Source of the DNA: Acidimicrobiales bacterium
GTDB lineage: Bacteria; Actinomycetota; Acidimicrobiia; Acidimicrobiales; SZUA-35
NCBI GenBank assembly: GCA_020630065.1
Contig: JAHDCC010000001.1
Location: forward strand, 175,566-239,565
Direction: 5' to 3'
DNA length: 64,000 bases
Shown here piece by piece: positions 9,347-19,133 of this stretch. A program made the position numbers and the translations under genes. The notes beneath the pieces were generated by a model. The model saw only the letters and a list, made by a program, of their open reading frames with translations. It searched no databases and had not been told where the DNA came from. Numbering within the stretch: position 1 is the first letter of the stretch; the number at the start of each line of letters is the position of its first letter.

Positions 9347-11434
9347 TCAACCTGGCATCGCTCTAATCAGAGTTTTCATCGCATATATATCGCTGAGCCG
9401 TCGTCGGATCACCGATTGAGACAGTTTCGGGGGTAATGCCTGAGCGAACTTTAAACCCTCGATGATCTGTTGATCTGGCTCAAATTTCTGAGCGTCGAAA
9501 GGGATCGAAGAAATAGCGTAGCGCACATCTTTAATAGTGGTGCCTGAGTCAATAGGAATCATGAAGTTGTCTATCATTCCGCCTTCAAGTCTATATCTGT
9601 GAAGACGGGCAGCGATTTCGAGATTCGCTCGAATCCCAGCGAAGGACCATAGTTGAGTGCCTCGATCAGTCTGTACAACAGAGATTGGACCACCCTGCTT
9701 GGCCGACGGACCAAATCCGATCCGCTGTTCATCAAGTTTCTTGTGTGCCCTGGCAGATAATGGCACGTCGACGGGATCCCCTGCCAGTACAGCTCGTATT
9801 GACTGACAGAGCTCATAGCCTAAAGGTTGGGAATCACCTAAGAATCGGATCTTTCCACCTTCCGTTATCGGTGTAACGAGAATGACCCGTCGGTTCCAAT
9901 CAATATCTTCGATCAACCAATGTCGACCGGCTAGCAGCAGCCTCCGTCCGTTAGTCTGCGCCGCCGCTAGTGCGGCGTCAGGTACTTGTCCGATATCGTT
10001 CCTACCTGAACGGACAGTGAATACCGGTTCGCTCGTGAATGCGCTCATGAGTTCCATGAAATGACGCCTCCCAAAAGCCGCTTCGCCTTGATCTCCGAAT
10101 CCAATTCGCCCTTGGTCAGAGAAGAGGACGTTTTCGGACAACATGAACTGCAGTATTCGTTCTGCTTCACTCTCAACGTGGTTCCCGAAGACATGTGGAT
10201 CGCCAAGCCACTGTTTCAAATCGGTTATGCCGAGCCCTGGTTCTTGGAGTGCTAAGGCCATCATCTGCTGCGCCAGTAGGTGAGCAGGAAATTCTGGCGC
10301 TTCGACTGGTTCCACAAATCCGTTGTTCCATAGCTTTAGAAGACCAAGTGTCTGACGAAACGCATCGTCTTTCGTGGCGAGAAAGAGTGCATTTCGTGTA
10401 CTGCCAGGTCTGCGTCCAGTCCGCCCTAGGCGTTGGAGAAACGAGGCGACTGTAGCTGGTGCATCGATTTGTATTACGCGGTCTAAGTCTCCAATGTCAA
10501 TTCCTAGTTCGAGTGTGCTCGTAGCTACGATTACACAGTTTTGTGTTTCTGAGAATGCCTGCTCGGTTCGTAGCCTTTCGGCCCTGCCCAGGGATCCGTG
10601 AGATACGAAAGTAGTAACGTCGCGTTCGGTTAGAAGTGCCGTTAGCTCTTCGGCCCTAGCTCGTGAATCGACGAACACTAATCGCTTCTCTCCAAGATGG
10701 AGTTTTGAAATCACCATGGCTGCGTTTATCAGCGAACCAACCCAATCGACTTCGACGTCAACCTCATCAGTTATTGTCTCAGCTGTTGGGGCGATTACAC
10801 CTCGTCTAGCTTTTGTTCCTCGGCACAACCATTCGAGTAGCTCGTCAGGGTTCCCAACGGTTGCGGACAATCCGAGACGTTGAATTTCTCTGCCCGCTAA
10901 TTTCGATATTCGTTCGAGGACAGCTAGTAGGTGCCAGCCTCGGTCGTCGCTAGCAAAGGCGTGAACCTCGTCGATCACGATGGTTTGGACGTTCCGAAAG
11001 AACCTATGTGAATCGACTCGTTTGGAGATCAGCATCGATTCTAATGATTCCGGTGTGGTCAGAAGAATATCTGGCGGATCGGTGAGGATATGTTTGCGCG
11101 CAGTTGGGCTTATATCGCCGTGCCACAAGGCAGATCGACACCCAACGAAACCTGTGTATTGTTCGAGTCTTGGAAGTAGGTTGTTCAGAAGTGCCTTTAG
11201 CGGGGCTATGTAAAGCACTGAGGGTGGCGCCAGTGACTTGGCTGCTATGAGGCTAACCACAGGAAAACTTGCGGCTTCGGTTTTACCTCCTGCTGTGGGT
11301 GCTAGAAGCAAGGCGTGTTCACCGTTAAGCACCGGTTCGATAGTTGCTTCTTGGAGCGGTCTCAACTTACGCCAGCCAAGTGTATTGACGATGTGATGCT
11401 GCAATGACGGGTGGAGCTGATCGAAGACCGCCAT
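9347..11434 (-). CDS. brxHI: BREX-2 associated DEAD/DEAH helicase BrxHI
   Basis: 695 aa; LLLAPTAGGKTEAA (Walker A), DEVHAF (motif II), SATVGNP, QRLGRTGRRPG (motif VI); last gene of the six-gene Pgl/BREX-2 order. Confidence 0.85.
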   Translation of the reverse strand: MAVFDQLHPSLQHHIVNTLGWRKLRPLQEATIEPVLNGEHALLLAPTAGGKTEAASFPVVSLIAAKSLAPPSVLYIAPLKALLNNLLPRLEQYTGFVGCRSALWHGDISPTARKHILTDPPDILLTTPESLESMLISKRVDSHRFFRNVQTIVIDEVHAFASDDRGWHLLAVLERISKLAGREIQRLGLSATVGNPDELLEWLCRGTKARRGVIAPTAETITDEVDVEVDWVGSLINAAMVISKLHLGEKRLVFVDSRARAEELTALLTERDVTTFVSHGSLGRAERLRTEQAFSETQNCVIVATSTLELGIDIGDLDRVIQIDAPATVASFLQRLGRTGRRPGSTRNALFLATKDDAFRQTLGLLKLWNNGFVEPVEAPEFPAHLLAQQMMALALQEPGLGITDLKQWLGDPHVFGNHVESEAERILQFMLSENVLFSDQGRIGFGDQGEAAFGRRHFMELMSAFTSEPVFTVRSGRNDIGQVPDAALAAAQTNGRRLLLAGRHWLIEDIDWNRRVILVTPITEGGKIRFLGDSQPLGYELCQSIRAVLAGDPVDVPLSARAHKKLDEQRIGFGPSAKQGGPISVVQTDRGTQLWSFAGIRANLEIAARLHRYRLEGGMIDNFMIPIDSGTTIKDVRYAISSIPFDAQKFEPDQQIIEGLKFAQALPPKLSQSVIRRRLSDIYAMKTLIRAMPG

Positions 11435-11438
11435 AGAG

Positions 11439-12755
11439 CTAGATGTCCAGTTCTATATCGTTCACCGATGACGGCAGCAGGGCAGCTTGTTCTTCGACTG
11501 TGAGCTCATTGCTGGAGACGGTCAACTTGTAGTCTCGCCGAGGATCGAAGTCTTCAAGCTGATCAACTCGGTCCAAAACGTCAGCCACAAGTTTCTTAAG
11601 AAATACTCTCGGCGCAACGCCAACTTTTCCGCCGAGACCCCCGGTCACTGCGTTCGCCAGTTCTGCTATGTACACGTCGTCGCACAAACTGCGAATTGGA
11701 TCTGGGTTGCTAGCGCCGTCGGCATAGATATCTCGTACTTTTATACCGACCTCGACAAGCGAGTCGACCGTGAAGCCTGGTAGTCGGATCTGGATAGCTC
11801 TCGGGTTATCGAATTTGGCTGGTGTGCTGAAGTCCGTGGCGAGACGGCTAGCTAGGGCTTCCGCTCGGTTGACTCCTTGCGGTCCGTCATAGAACGCTGG
11901 CGTTCCGGTAATGATGAGATACAGACCAGGGAATCGTCCCGAGTCGACCTCGTCGACGAGTTGCCGCAACGCGTTGAGGCCTTTGTCGCGCACGTCAGTC
12001 CGTACACGTTGGATCGTTTCAACCTCGTCAAGTACCACTAGTAGACCTGGGTGCCCTGCGTCTTTGAGAACAACGAGCAGCGCTTGGAGAAATGACAGCG
12101 CACCAAAATGGTCGAGGTCGCCTTTGATGCCAGCTTTTCGTTTGATGTCAGCGGCCACGTTTGGCTGTCCTCCGAGCCATGCGATGAGCCCATCAGCTGT
12201 CGCTCCGTCACCTGCGGTCACGGCGGTGCGGTATCCTCGCAGTACGGCTGCGAACATTGGTGCTTCTCTTGTGATGTTTCCGAGTCGGCTCTCGGCAAGT
12301 TCGTTCGCAGCAGCGTTCAAAGCTTCGGTATCGGATTCGTCGATATCGCCTTGAGCCAACACGTCTTCTTCGAGAGCGTAGAACCAAGCGTCGATAACCG
12401 TTCGGAGCCCTCCTTTAGCGACTGTCGAAGTCGAAAGTCGTTCAACTATTCGACGATAGACGGTTTCTAAACGGTGGAGCGGAGTTTCACTTTCGCTAAT
12501 CTGCACTTCGCTGGTAGCGAACCCTTGAGATTTGGCTTGTTCAGCTAACCATCGGGTCAGGAAAGTTTTGCCCGACCCGTATTCACCTCTGACGCATTTA
12601 AAAACACCTGACCCTGAGGCCGCACTTTTAAGTTCTTCGTCAAGCGCTCCTTCAAATCGGTCCAGTCCAACAGCGAGTGCGTCCAACCCTGCACGAGGTA
12701 CGGTGCCGTTACGTAAGGCGCGGATTGTCTCTTGTCGTCGGAGTTCGGAAAGCAT
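11439..12755 (-). CDS. brxD: BREX system ATP-binding protein BrxD
   Basis: 438 aa; GEYGSGKTFLTRWLAEQA and LLVVLDEVETIQR; position between pglZ and brxHI. Confidence 0.85.
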   Translation of the reverse strand: MLSELRRQETIRALRNGTVPRAGLDALAVGLDRFEGALDEELKSAASGSGVFKCVRGEYGSGKTFLTRWLAEQAKSQGFATSEVQISESETPLHRLETVYRRIVERLSTSTVAKGGLRTVIDAWFYALEEDVLAQGDIDESDTEALNAAANELAESRLGNITREAPMFAAVLRGYRTAVTAGDGATADGLIAWLGGQPNVAADIKRKAGIKGDLDHFGALSFLQALLVVLKDAGHPGLLVVLDEVETIQRVRTDVRDKGLNALRQLVDEVDSGRFPGLYLIITGTPAFYDGPQGVNRAEALASRLATDFSTPAKFDNPRAIQIRLPGFTVDSLVEVGIKVRDIYADGASNPDPIRSLCDDVYIAELANAVTGGLGGKVGVAPRVFLKKLVADVLDRVDQLEDFDPRRDYKLTVSSNELTVEEQAALLPSSVNDIELDI

Positions 12756-12783
12756 TAGGTGTCTTCCGTCTGATATGTTTCGT

Positions 12784-15447
12784 TCATAGATCTAGTCCGA
12801 ATTGTGTTATTGCTAAATCTGAGTCGAGCATAATGGTATGGCCGTCATCAGCGAGCACTCCATAGCCGTCGATGTTCAGAATTTTCATGGCCGATGCAAG
12901 AACGCCGCGGAGTCTCGCTAGCGGGATTCCTGTTGCCGCCGATAGTTCTTCGTGAGCTAGGCGATTTCCGTTTTTCTGAAGCGCGTCCAGCAGCTCGCCT
13001 AGGCGTTGGTCTTGAACCGCTCGGCTGCCTGCCGCTGCCCGTTGAAGTTTGAGCAGTTCGGATCCTAGCAGTTCTTCAATCCAGCCTTCTGTGGTTACCC
13101 CATTGGGTGTTTCAAACAGTGACCCCTGTGGCGCTGACTCTGCTACGTCACTGAGTCTCACAGCGATTTCGGGTGCCTCGTCTTGTTCGGTCTTTCGGGT
13201 GGCTGGATTAACCCCGAGCGACCACCATGTGGGTTCGTCGTGTGGCGTTGCGTCCCAACCTTTGGGTGTGTCTTTTGCTGTCGTGAGTATGTCGAGTGGA
13301 ACGAGCACTTCTTGGGGAGTCGCTCCTCCGTGGTACCCATTTCGGCGGCCGGACGAATAGCGCATTTGTTCGACCCAGGGCATAAGTACTGTTCCGTTGT
13401 TTGCTAGCGTTCGGGGGCCTGATACTCGAACTTCTTTTTCGCTAGGTTCGCCGACGTTCGGTCTCCATCGTTCCTTCGCTCCTCGTATTACGTGCGCTTC
13501 GGTATCGACATCTAGAACGTGTCCGTGGTCTGCGGTGATAACAACAGTTCTCCCGCTAGACACTGCTCTCTCAAGCAAGTGGCCGAGCGGTGATATCGTA
13601 TCGACGGCCCACGCAGGCCGAACTTGGTCGCCTTTGAGTAGATGGTCGTCGATTGCGTTGACTACACATCCCACGATTTTTTGTTCGGGGTCTTCGATCA
13701 CCTGTTGGACCTCGTCGGCGATTCCGCCTCCGTCTGACCGTGAAAGGTCGCCTTTATGGAATAGACGAGGTGGTTTTTTCTTGTTTGACTGACGAAGGAG
13801 ACTCTTGTTGTCTGTAAATTTTCGCTTCTCGGTTTTTTGGTCTCCAGCAGTCAATTCTCCTGCAAGCAGCGATGTTCGAGAGAGTTCGGTCACGGTCGGG
13901 AACGTCGTGTAACACGGCAGGTTGACTTGCCCGCCGCTATCAACGATTCGATACCAACCTCGTCGAGCTAGGTCGGCGCGAAGTTGATGCCAAACATCCC
14001 AACCCATCCCGTCCATCACGAGAACAAGAACGGGGCTGGTTGCAGCTACTGGGGCGACTACCTGTTCCAGTACCTCTTCGATACCGAGAATCGATTTGGT
14101 TTCTCCTTGGTCCCAGGCTTCTATCAGACGACCAAATTCTTTGTTTTCTTGGGATCGACGTTCGTCGCATCTTTTAATGAGTTGAGCGTATGCTTTAGCG
14201 ATTGTTGGTTCAGGGTCTTGCTCATTCTGGAGTACCCGTCTGGCGTAGTCAACCCAGCCGCTTGAGTTTCGGTAACCCAAACCGGCTTCGTTTAGGTTCA
14301 CATAGTTGGAAGGTTCGGTTTGTAGCCACTGTGCCAGACGTACTCCCATTTCGGCTTGTCTGGTTCGCCGGATTTCTGTGTTGGCGAGGCGGTGGTTTCG
14401 CACAGCGGCTAGTAGGGGCAATATGTCTTCTGGCTTAGCCTCAGTATTTAACAATGATAGCAGACCGCTTCCCAGGGAAGATAAAGTGGCTTTGAAACCT
14501 CCGGGTAGAAGATGGCTGGCTGCCGCTAGCTCTTTGCCGTCTAGGTCGCGCAGAAGCGTATCAGCTGCTGCGAGCGTCAGCGATGGGTCTTCGCCCCGTT
14601 GGGTCATTTCGTTGATAACGGTTTCTGATGCTTCTCCCCATTGAGTTCCAACTGCCGGAGCAAGTTTTCGCCCTCCGATATGTTGCTTGAACTCGGCGGC
14701 ACATGCTGCCGATTGGTTGTTTCCGTGTTGTGCCATAATTGCCCCTGCGACCACGCCAAGAGCAACTAGGTCGGTATTGGATCGTTGATCACCTCGTAAC
14801 GCGGCCAAGAGTTCCGGTGCGAATGAGACTGACATAACAAGTCGATCGTTGAAAAAGGAGTCGACGAGTTGGGTTGGGGCGCTCAACACTCTGGTTCGGT
14901 TATCTGGCTCGTTGAGCCAGGCTAGTAGCGAACTTTCGTCTAGGACGATCTTTGTGAGGCCTAGGTGGTGATCTATTAGTGTGCGATATGCGTGTTCTTC
15001 TAGCAGTACGCGCCCGGTTATCTTTGGGTAACCGCCTGATGGTGCGGCGTCGATCAGTTGGTTGATGACCATCTGATTTCCTGATAGTCGGGGGTCGAGC
15101 TGAACGGCTCCGAATAGTTGGAGTACTGCGTCTTTCCGGTCGGACGACCTTGGTCGGCCTGTCGCTAGTCGGGCGCATACATCGGTTCCGAGCGTTTCTT
15201 TTGTCTGCTCGGTCAATATGATCAGTGGATTTTCTTTTTTATGGGAGAGTTTATCTCTGACAGCTAGAACCGATTCGCAGGCAGCGATTTCGAATGTTTT
15301 GCCTTGTACCGACAGTTCGGGCGGTCCAGACCATTCGGGCCGGGCGAGTATCGCTATTGCATCTGGCGGGAAGTCGTGATCGAATTCGGACGCTAGCGAG
15401 GCTACTATCGTTTCAACTTCGCGGCGAGAAACTGGGGGGAAGCTCAC
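12784..15447 (-). CDS. pglZ: BREX-2 phosphatase-like PglZ
   Basis: 887 aa; PglZ alkaline-phosphatase-like signatures VLVMDGMGWDVW, YTTFPTVTELSRTSLLAG, VVITADHGHVLD; 4-bp overlap with pglY. Confidence 0.9.
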   Translation of the reverse strand: MSFPPVSRREVETIVASLASEFDHDFPPDAIAILARPEWSGPPELSVQGKTFEIAACESVLAVRDKLSHKKENPLIILTEQTKETLGTDVCARLATGRPRSSDRKDAVLQLFGAVQLDPRLSGNQMVINQLIDAAPSGGYPKITGRVLLEEHAYRTLIDHHLGLTKIVLDESSLLAWLNEPDNRTRVLSAPTQLVDSFFNDRLVMSVSFAPELLAALRGDQRSNTDLVALGVVAGAIMAQHGNNQSAACAAEFKQHIGGRKLAPAVGTQWGEASETVINEMTQRGEDPSLTLAAADTLLRDLDGKELAAASHLLPGGFKATLSSLGSGLLSLLNTEAKPEDILPLLAAVRNHRLANTEIRRTRQAEMGVRLAQWLQTEPSNYVNLNEAGLGYRNSSGWVDYARRVLQNEQDPEPTIAKAYAQLIKRCDERRSQENKEFGRLIEAWDQGETKSILGIEEVLEQVVAPVAATSPVLVLVMDGMGWDVWHQLRADLARRGWYRIVDSGGQVNLPCYTTFPTVTELSRTSLLAGELTAGDQKTEKRKFTDNKSLLRQSNKKKPPRLFHKGDLSRSDGGGIADEVQQVIEDPEQKIVGCVVNAIDDHLLKGDQVRPAWAVDTISPLGHLLERAVSSGRTVVITADHGHVLDVDTEAHVIRGAKERWRPNVGEPSEKEVRVSGPRTLANNGTVLMPWVEQMRYSSGRRNGYHGGATPQEVLVPLDILTTAKDTPKGWDATPHDEPTWWSLGVNPATRKTEQDEAPEIAVRLSDVAESAPQGSLFETPNGVTTEGWIEELLGSELLKLQRAAAGSRAVQDQRLGELLDALQKNGNRLAHEELSAATGIPLARLRGVLASAMKILNIDGYGVLADDGHTIMLDSDLAITQFGLDL

Positions 15448-18400
15448 GAGTTGTGAATCTCCCAGGTGATCGTCACCTGCTGGTCTGGTTGAAGGCTTGA
15501 CTTTAGGTCGGTGACGAATGCGTCAAGTTCTTCGCGTGCTAGTTTTTTCTGGCTAGATAGATGTTCGGTGGTTCCCGTGCGTGGCTGGTGATGGTCTGAG
15601 ACTATTTCGGCTGATGTTGAAGTAAGCGCAGGCTTCGATGAGACGGCGGCTAGCACTATTGCGCCTGCCCGGTTGCTGACCTCTGGGAGTTTACCTGCCA
15701 GCGACACTGAGAATTCGTCTCGTTCCGCTGTTTGAGTGATTGTTTGTGTTAGTTCAGAACCCTCTGTGCTGATTTCGGCAGATTTCTTGACGAAGTCCCA
15801 GTTGGTGTTTCGAATTGCTGATGTAACTGCTTTTGAGCTTTTTATTGATGTGCCTAACGCTTGCGTCGAAGTCGGAACATTGACTTCTTGGAGGCGTGTA
15901 ATAATTTCTATGGGCTCGACGTTTTCTGTGAGCTGGCCAATGAGGGCGGCTGATGCCTCGCTGGTTTGAACCCGGTCGGAGTTGTCGTCGATACCTAGGT
16001 TCTCTCGGTGCTGGTTGAGTGTTTCTCGAAGCGTTTTGACGTCCTCTTTATACGTCCGTGCGTGTGTCGCTGCGTCATTTGCGAGCTTGGCTACGTTTTC
16101 GGCGCTGCGGTATTCGGCTCCGTTCCAGCCGAAAATGCTCTGGGCGTTGATTATGGCTGCGGCCCAAACTTCGTTGCTCGGTAACGTTTGCTGTTCTAGC
16201 TGGTAGTCGTCTTCGAGCCGTTTTACGTCGACGAGTTGCGGTTCGCCTCCATAAGTAAATGAGTGATCGGTTTGAAGTGCGAAGGTGGCGATCACCAGGT
16301 TGGCGGATTCTTTTGTAAGGCCTCGTCGTGCTGGTTCGTCTAGTCTTTCTCGAAGCCAGCCGACAGTGGGGGTAAAGTCGCCGCTGTCTTCGAGTTCTTT
16401 GGCTATCGCTGCGGTCAACCTGTTTTTCCAGGTGTCGGCGAGGACAAAGTGGTTCGCTTCGGTTATCCCGAGTTCTAGTGGTGTGGCTATTCGTAGCATC
16501 AAGTCTCGGAGATGTTTTTCTGTTCCGAAGAATTCGAGTCTTCCGTTTGGTTCTTGTGCGGAGCGTTTTATTTGTTCCCAGACTTTGACGATGTCGGCGG
16601 GTTTGATTTCGGACGAAAATTTTGGGTGTGCGGGTAGCTGGAATGAGAGTAGTTGGTCGCTTAGTCGGTCGAGTGCGTCGGCTAAGGTGGCTGCTGCGGG
16701 TCGTTGTGGTGTTAGTCCGTGGTGGAGCGAAGCGAATTGTTCGTTGGCATCTAGTGGTTCGTCTATATGGCGGGTTGGCCCGGACACTACTTTGATTGCA
16801 TAGGCTTCTTCGAGAGCAGCTAGAAGTTCACCTTTGAGATTTTGGGCTTGTGACGCAAGGTTGCGTTTGGCTAGTGCCCGGTCGTCTTGTGGTAGGTGGC
16901 CAGCGTTGCGTTCGAAGTTGTCGCCTGCGTTGAGGTGGTCGAGCATGACTAGGCGACCGAGTTGTTCTAGTGTCGCTTCATTTAGGTGTGACGGTACCCA
17001 GCAGATCGTAGTTGTGTCTGGCCGTTCTGATTGAAGGTTGTTGACTCGGGCGATGTCGTCTTTGGCTACGTGTGAGACTTCTGGGTCAAACGGGAAGTCG
17101 ATAACAATTTTTGGGTGTTGGTCTGCATCGAACTGGTCGTCGGGTAAGTCTTCTTGCGACCGGATGTTTCCGAAGACGATTTCGATTTGGCGTTTGGTGC
17201 CTCGCCAGGTGACGTGGTGCCGGTTTGCCGTGAAGAGGTCGGCTTCTTCGATCGCTCCGGCTAGAAGATCTCGGACTTTGCGTCGTCTGGCGTTGATTGT
17301 GTCTTCACCTTTGACTCCTGCGACGATGGTTTCAATGTCTATGCCGTGTAGTCGTAAGCCGATGCGGGGGTTGGTGTTTTCGCCGGTTAGTTCGAATTCG
17401 CCAATGCCGTTTGATGCTAGCCATCTGAACAGGTCGATGACTTGGGATATTTCGTCGCCGGGGATGAACGATTGCACCGAGCCTGCGTTTAGCGCTTCGA
17501 GTTTTGAGGCGGTCAGGTTTTGCAGCGCTGGGGTTGCCGGTACGAGGGCGGCGAGGATGACGGTTTTGGTTAGACGGTCGTCTGCATGGAACGCATGGTT
17601 TGGTGGTAGTTGTTTGACTGCTGGTTCGCCGTCGAGGCTGTGTCGTGCTAGCAGTTTGGGTCGTATTTTGTTGTTGTACATCGCCTTGGCGTTGTCGAAC
17701 TGGAGTTGCATTGTCGGTGAGAAGGGCTGGTCTTCGGATGCGATGACGTCGTAGAGTTCGCCGACTGGTATGAGTTCACCTACGCTGAGTGTTTCTCGCT
17801 GGTTTACTAGCAGTGCCTGCATTACTTTGAGGGCGGTTCGGTTGCGTTGCAGTATTGAGCTGACGTCCACAAGCGTTGTTATCAGTGCGGGTGAGAATGG
17901 GTAGACGAGTTTGGCGTGTTGTCGGCGTTCGGTTTCGGCCCCGAGTAGTACGTCTGCTGCGGCGGCGTTTTGTTTGAAGGCGTCTTCGAACGCTTGTTGT
18001 ATGGTCTTCGCTGCGGTTTCGTTGACTGGTTGCAGCATTCGCCGGTTGGCGATTACCGGCAGGTTTTTGTCTTCGAGGGTTATGGTTTCGAAGCGGCCTT
18101 CCCACCATTCGAGGGCGGCGAAGAAGTCTGCTTGGTCTTGGCCGGTTGCCCCTCCGGCGAGTTCTCGGAGTATGCGTTGGCGGGCGATGAAACTGACGAT
18201 GGGTATCGGTCGGTCGGCGTCGCCTGATTCTACGAGTTTTGCTAGCTTTGATCCTTCTTCTCGGGCCCACGCAAGGTCAGCTTTAACTCGGCCTGCGAGC
18301 CACAGGATTAGTTCGTCGAGGAAGAGTACTAGTGCGTCGTATCCAAGGCTTCGGGCGTGTTTGGTGATGATGCTGAGGCCTTCGTCTATCGGTACGTAGC

Positions 18401-19118
18401 CGCCGTGCAGGCCTTGGAAAGCGGTGAGGACTGTTGAAACGACTCTTGAGATGAGGGCTAATCGTGTCTCGTCTTGTCCAGTCGCTGCGACTGCTGTGTC
18501 GAATCGTTCGGCGTTCCAGCCGGAACTCATTTTGCCCCATTTGGCTCCGCCATTTGGTTGGCTGCCTCCGTTGAGCTTGGCGAAGAACGCTTCGTCGCCC
18601 ATTGTTTGACGTAGTTGGATTGCGTTGTCGAGCACTAGGTCTGATTGGTGCACTGCAGGTAGTGGGGCTTCGGGGTGTTCTTTGCGGATCCAGTCGATGT
18701 ATCCGCCGAAGATAGCGGCTTCAAGGTTTTCGGCGCCTATTAGGTGGTAGGGAATTAGGAGGAATTTGTTTTGTTTTAGCCAGCTGTCGTTGGCGGCGAT
18801 TACGGGGCTGAGTTCGTGAATGCTTCGGGCGTGTGGGTCGCCTGCTAGTAGGAGGTCGAGTACTGCCATGAAGTGGCTTTTACCGGAACCGAAGCTGCCG
18901 TGCAGGTAGGCTGCTTTTGATCTGGGGATTCCGTCACTAACTCCTAGGGAGTCGCGAATCATTGTGAGTGCTTTGTTGAAACTGTCGACGAGTTGGTCGG
19001 TGACGACGTAGTCTTGTACCGTTTTTTCGGCTTGTTCGACTCCGGAGGTGAGTGCGAGTACGTAGTCGCCGCCAGATGTGTGGTCGGGGATGTTGATGAG
19101 GTCTTTGATGAGTGTCAT
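15444..19118 (-). CDS. pglY: BREX-2 ATPase PglY
   Basis: 1224 aa; YLHGSFGSGKSHFMAVLDLLL Walker A; position between pglX and pglZ. Confidence 0.9.
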   Translation of the reverse strand: MTLIKDLINIPDHTSGGDYVLALTSGVEQAEKTVQDYVVTDQLVDSFNKALTMIRDSLGVSDGIPRSKAAYLHGSFGSGKSHFMAVLDLLLAGDPHARSIHELSPVIAANDSWLKQNKFLLIPYHLIGAENLEAAIFGGYIDWIRKEHPEAPLPAVHQSDLVLDNAIQLRQTMGDEAFFAKLNGGSQPNGGAKWGKMSSGWNAERFDTAVAATGQDETRLALISRVVSTVLTAFQGLHGGYVPIDEGLSIITKHARSLGYDALVLFLDELILWLAGRVKADLAWAREEGSKLAKLVESGDADRPIPIVSFIARQRILRELAGGATGQDQADFFAALEWWEGRFETITLEDKNLPVIANRRMLQPVNETAAKTIQQAFEDAFKQNAAAADVLLGAETERRQHAKLVYPFSPALITTLVDVSSILQRNRTALKVMQALLVNQRETLSVGELIPVGELYDVIASEDQPFSPTMQLQFDNAKAMYNNKIRPKLLARHSLDGEPAVKQLPPNHAFHADDRLTKTVILAALVPATPALQNLTASKLEALNAGSVQSFIPGDEISQVIDLFRWLASNGIGEFELTGENTNPRIGLRLHGIDIETIVAGVKGEDTINARRRKVRDLLAGAIEEADLFTANRHHVTWRGTKRQIEIVFGNIRSQEDLPDDQFDADQHPKIVIDFPFDPEVSHVAKDDIARVNNLQSERPDTTTICWVPSHLNEATLEQLGRLVMLDHLNAGDNFERNAGHLPQDDRALAKRNLASQAQNLKGELLAALEEAYAIKVVSGPTRHIDEPLDANEQFASLHHGLTPQRPAAATLADALDRLSDQLLSFQLPAHPKFSSEIKPADIVKVWEQIKRSAQEPNGRLEFFGTEKHLRDLMLRIATPLELGITEANHFVLADTWKNRLTAAIAKELEDSGDFTPTVGWLRERLDEPARRGLTKESANLVIATFALQTDHSFTYGGEPQLVDVKRLEDDYQLEQQTLPSNEVWAAAIINAQSIFGWNGAEYRSAENVAKLANDAATHARTYKEDVKTLRETLNQHRENLGIDDNSDRVQTSEASAALIGQLTENVEPIEIITRLQEVNVPTSTQALGTSIKSSKAVTSAIRNTNWDFVKKSAEISTEGSELTQTITQTAERDEFSVSLAGKLPEVSNRAGAIVLAAVSSKPALTSTSAEIVSDHHQPRTGTTEHLSSQKKLAREELDAFVTDLKSSLQPDQQVTITWEIHNS

Positions 19119-19133
19119 GGGAAGTTTCCTGCG

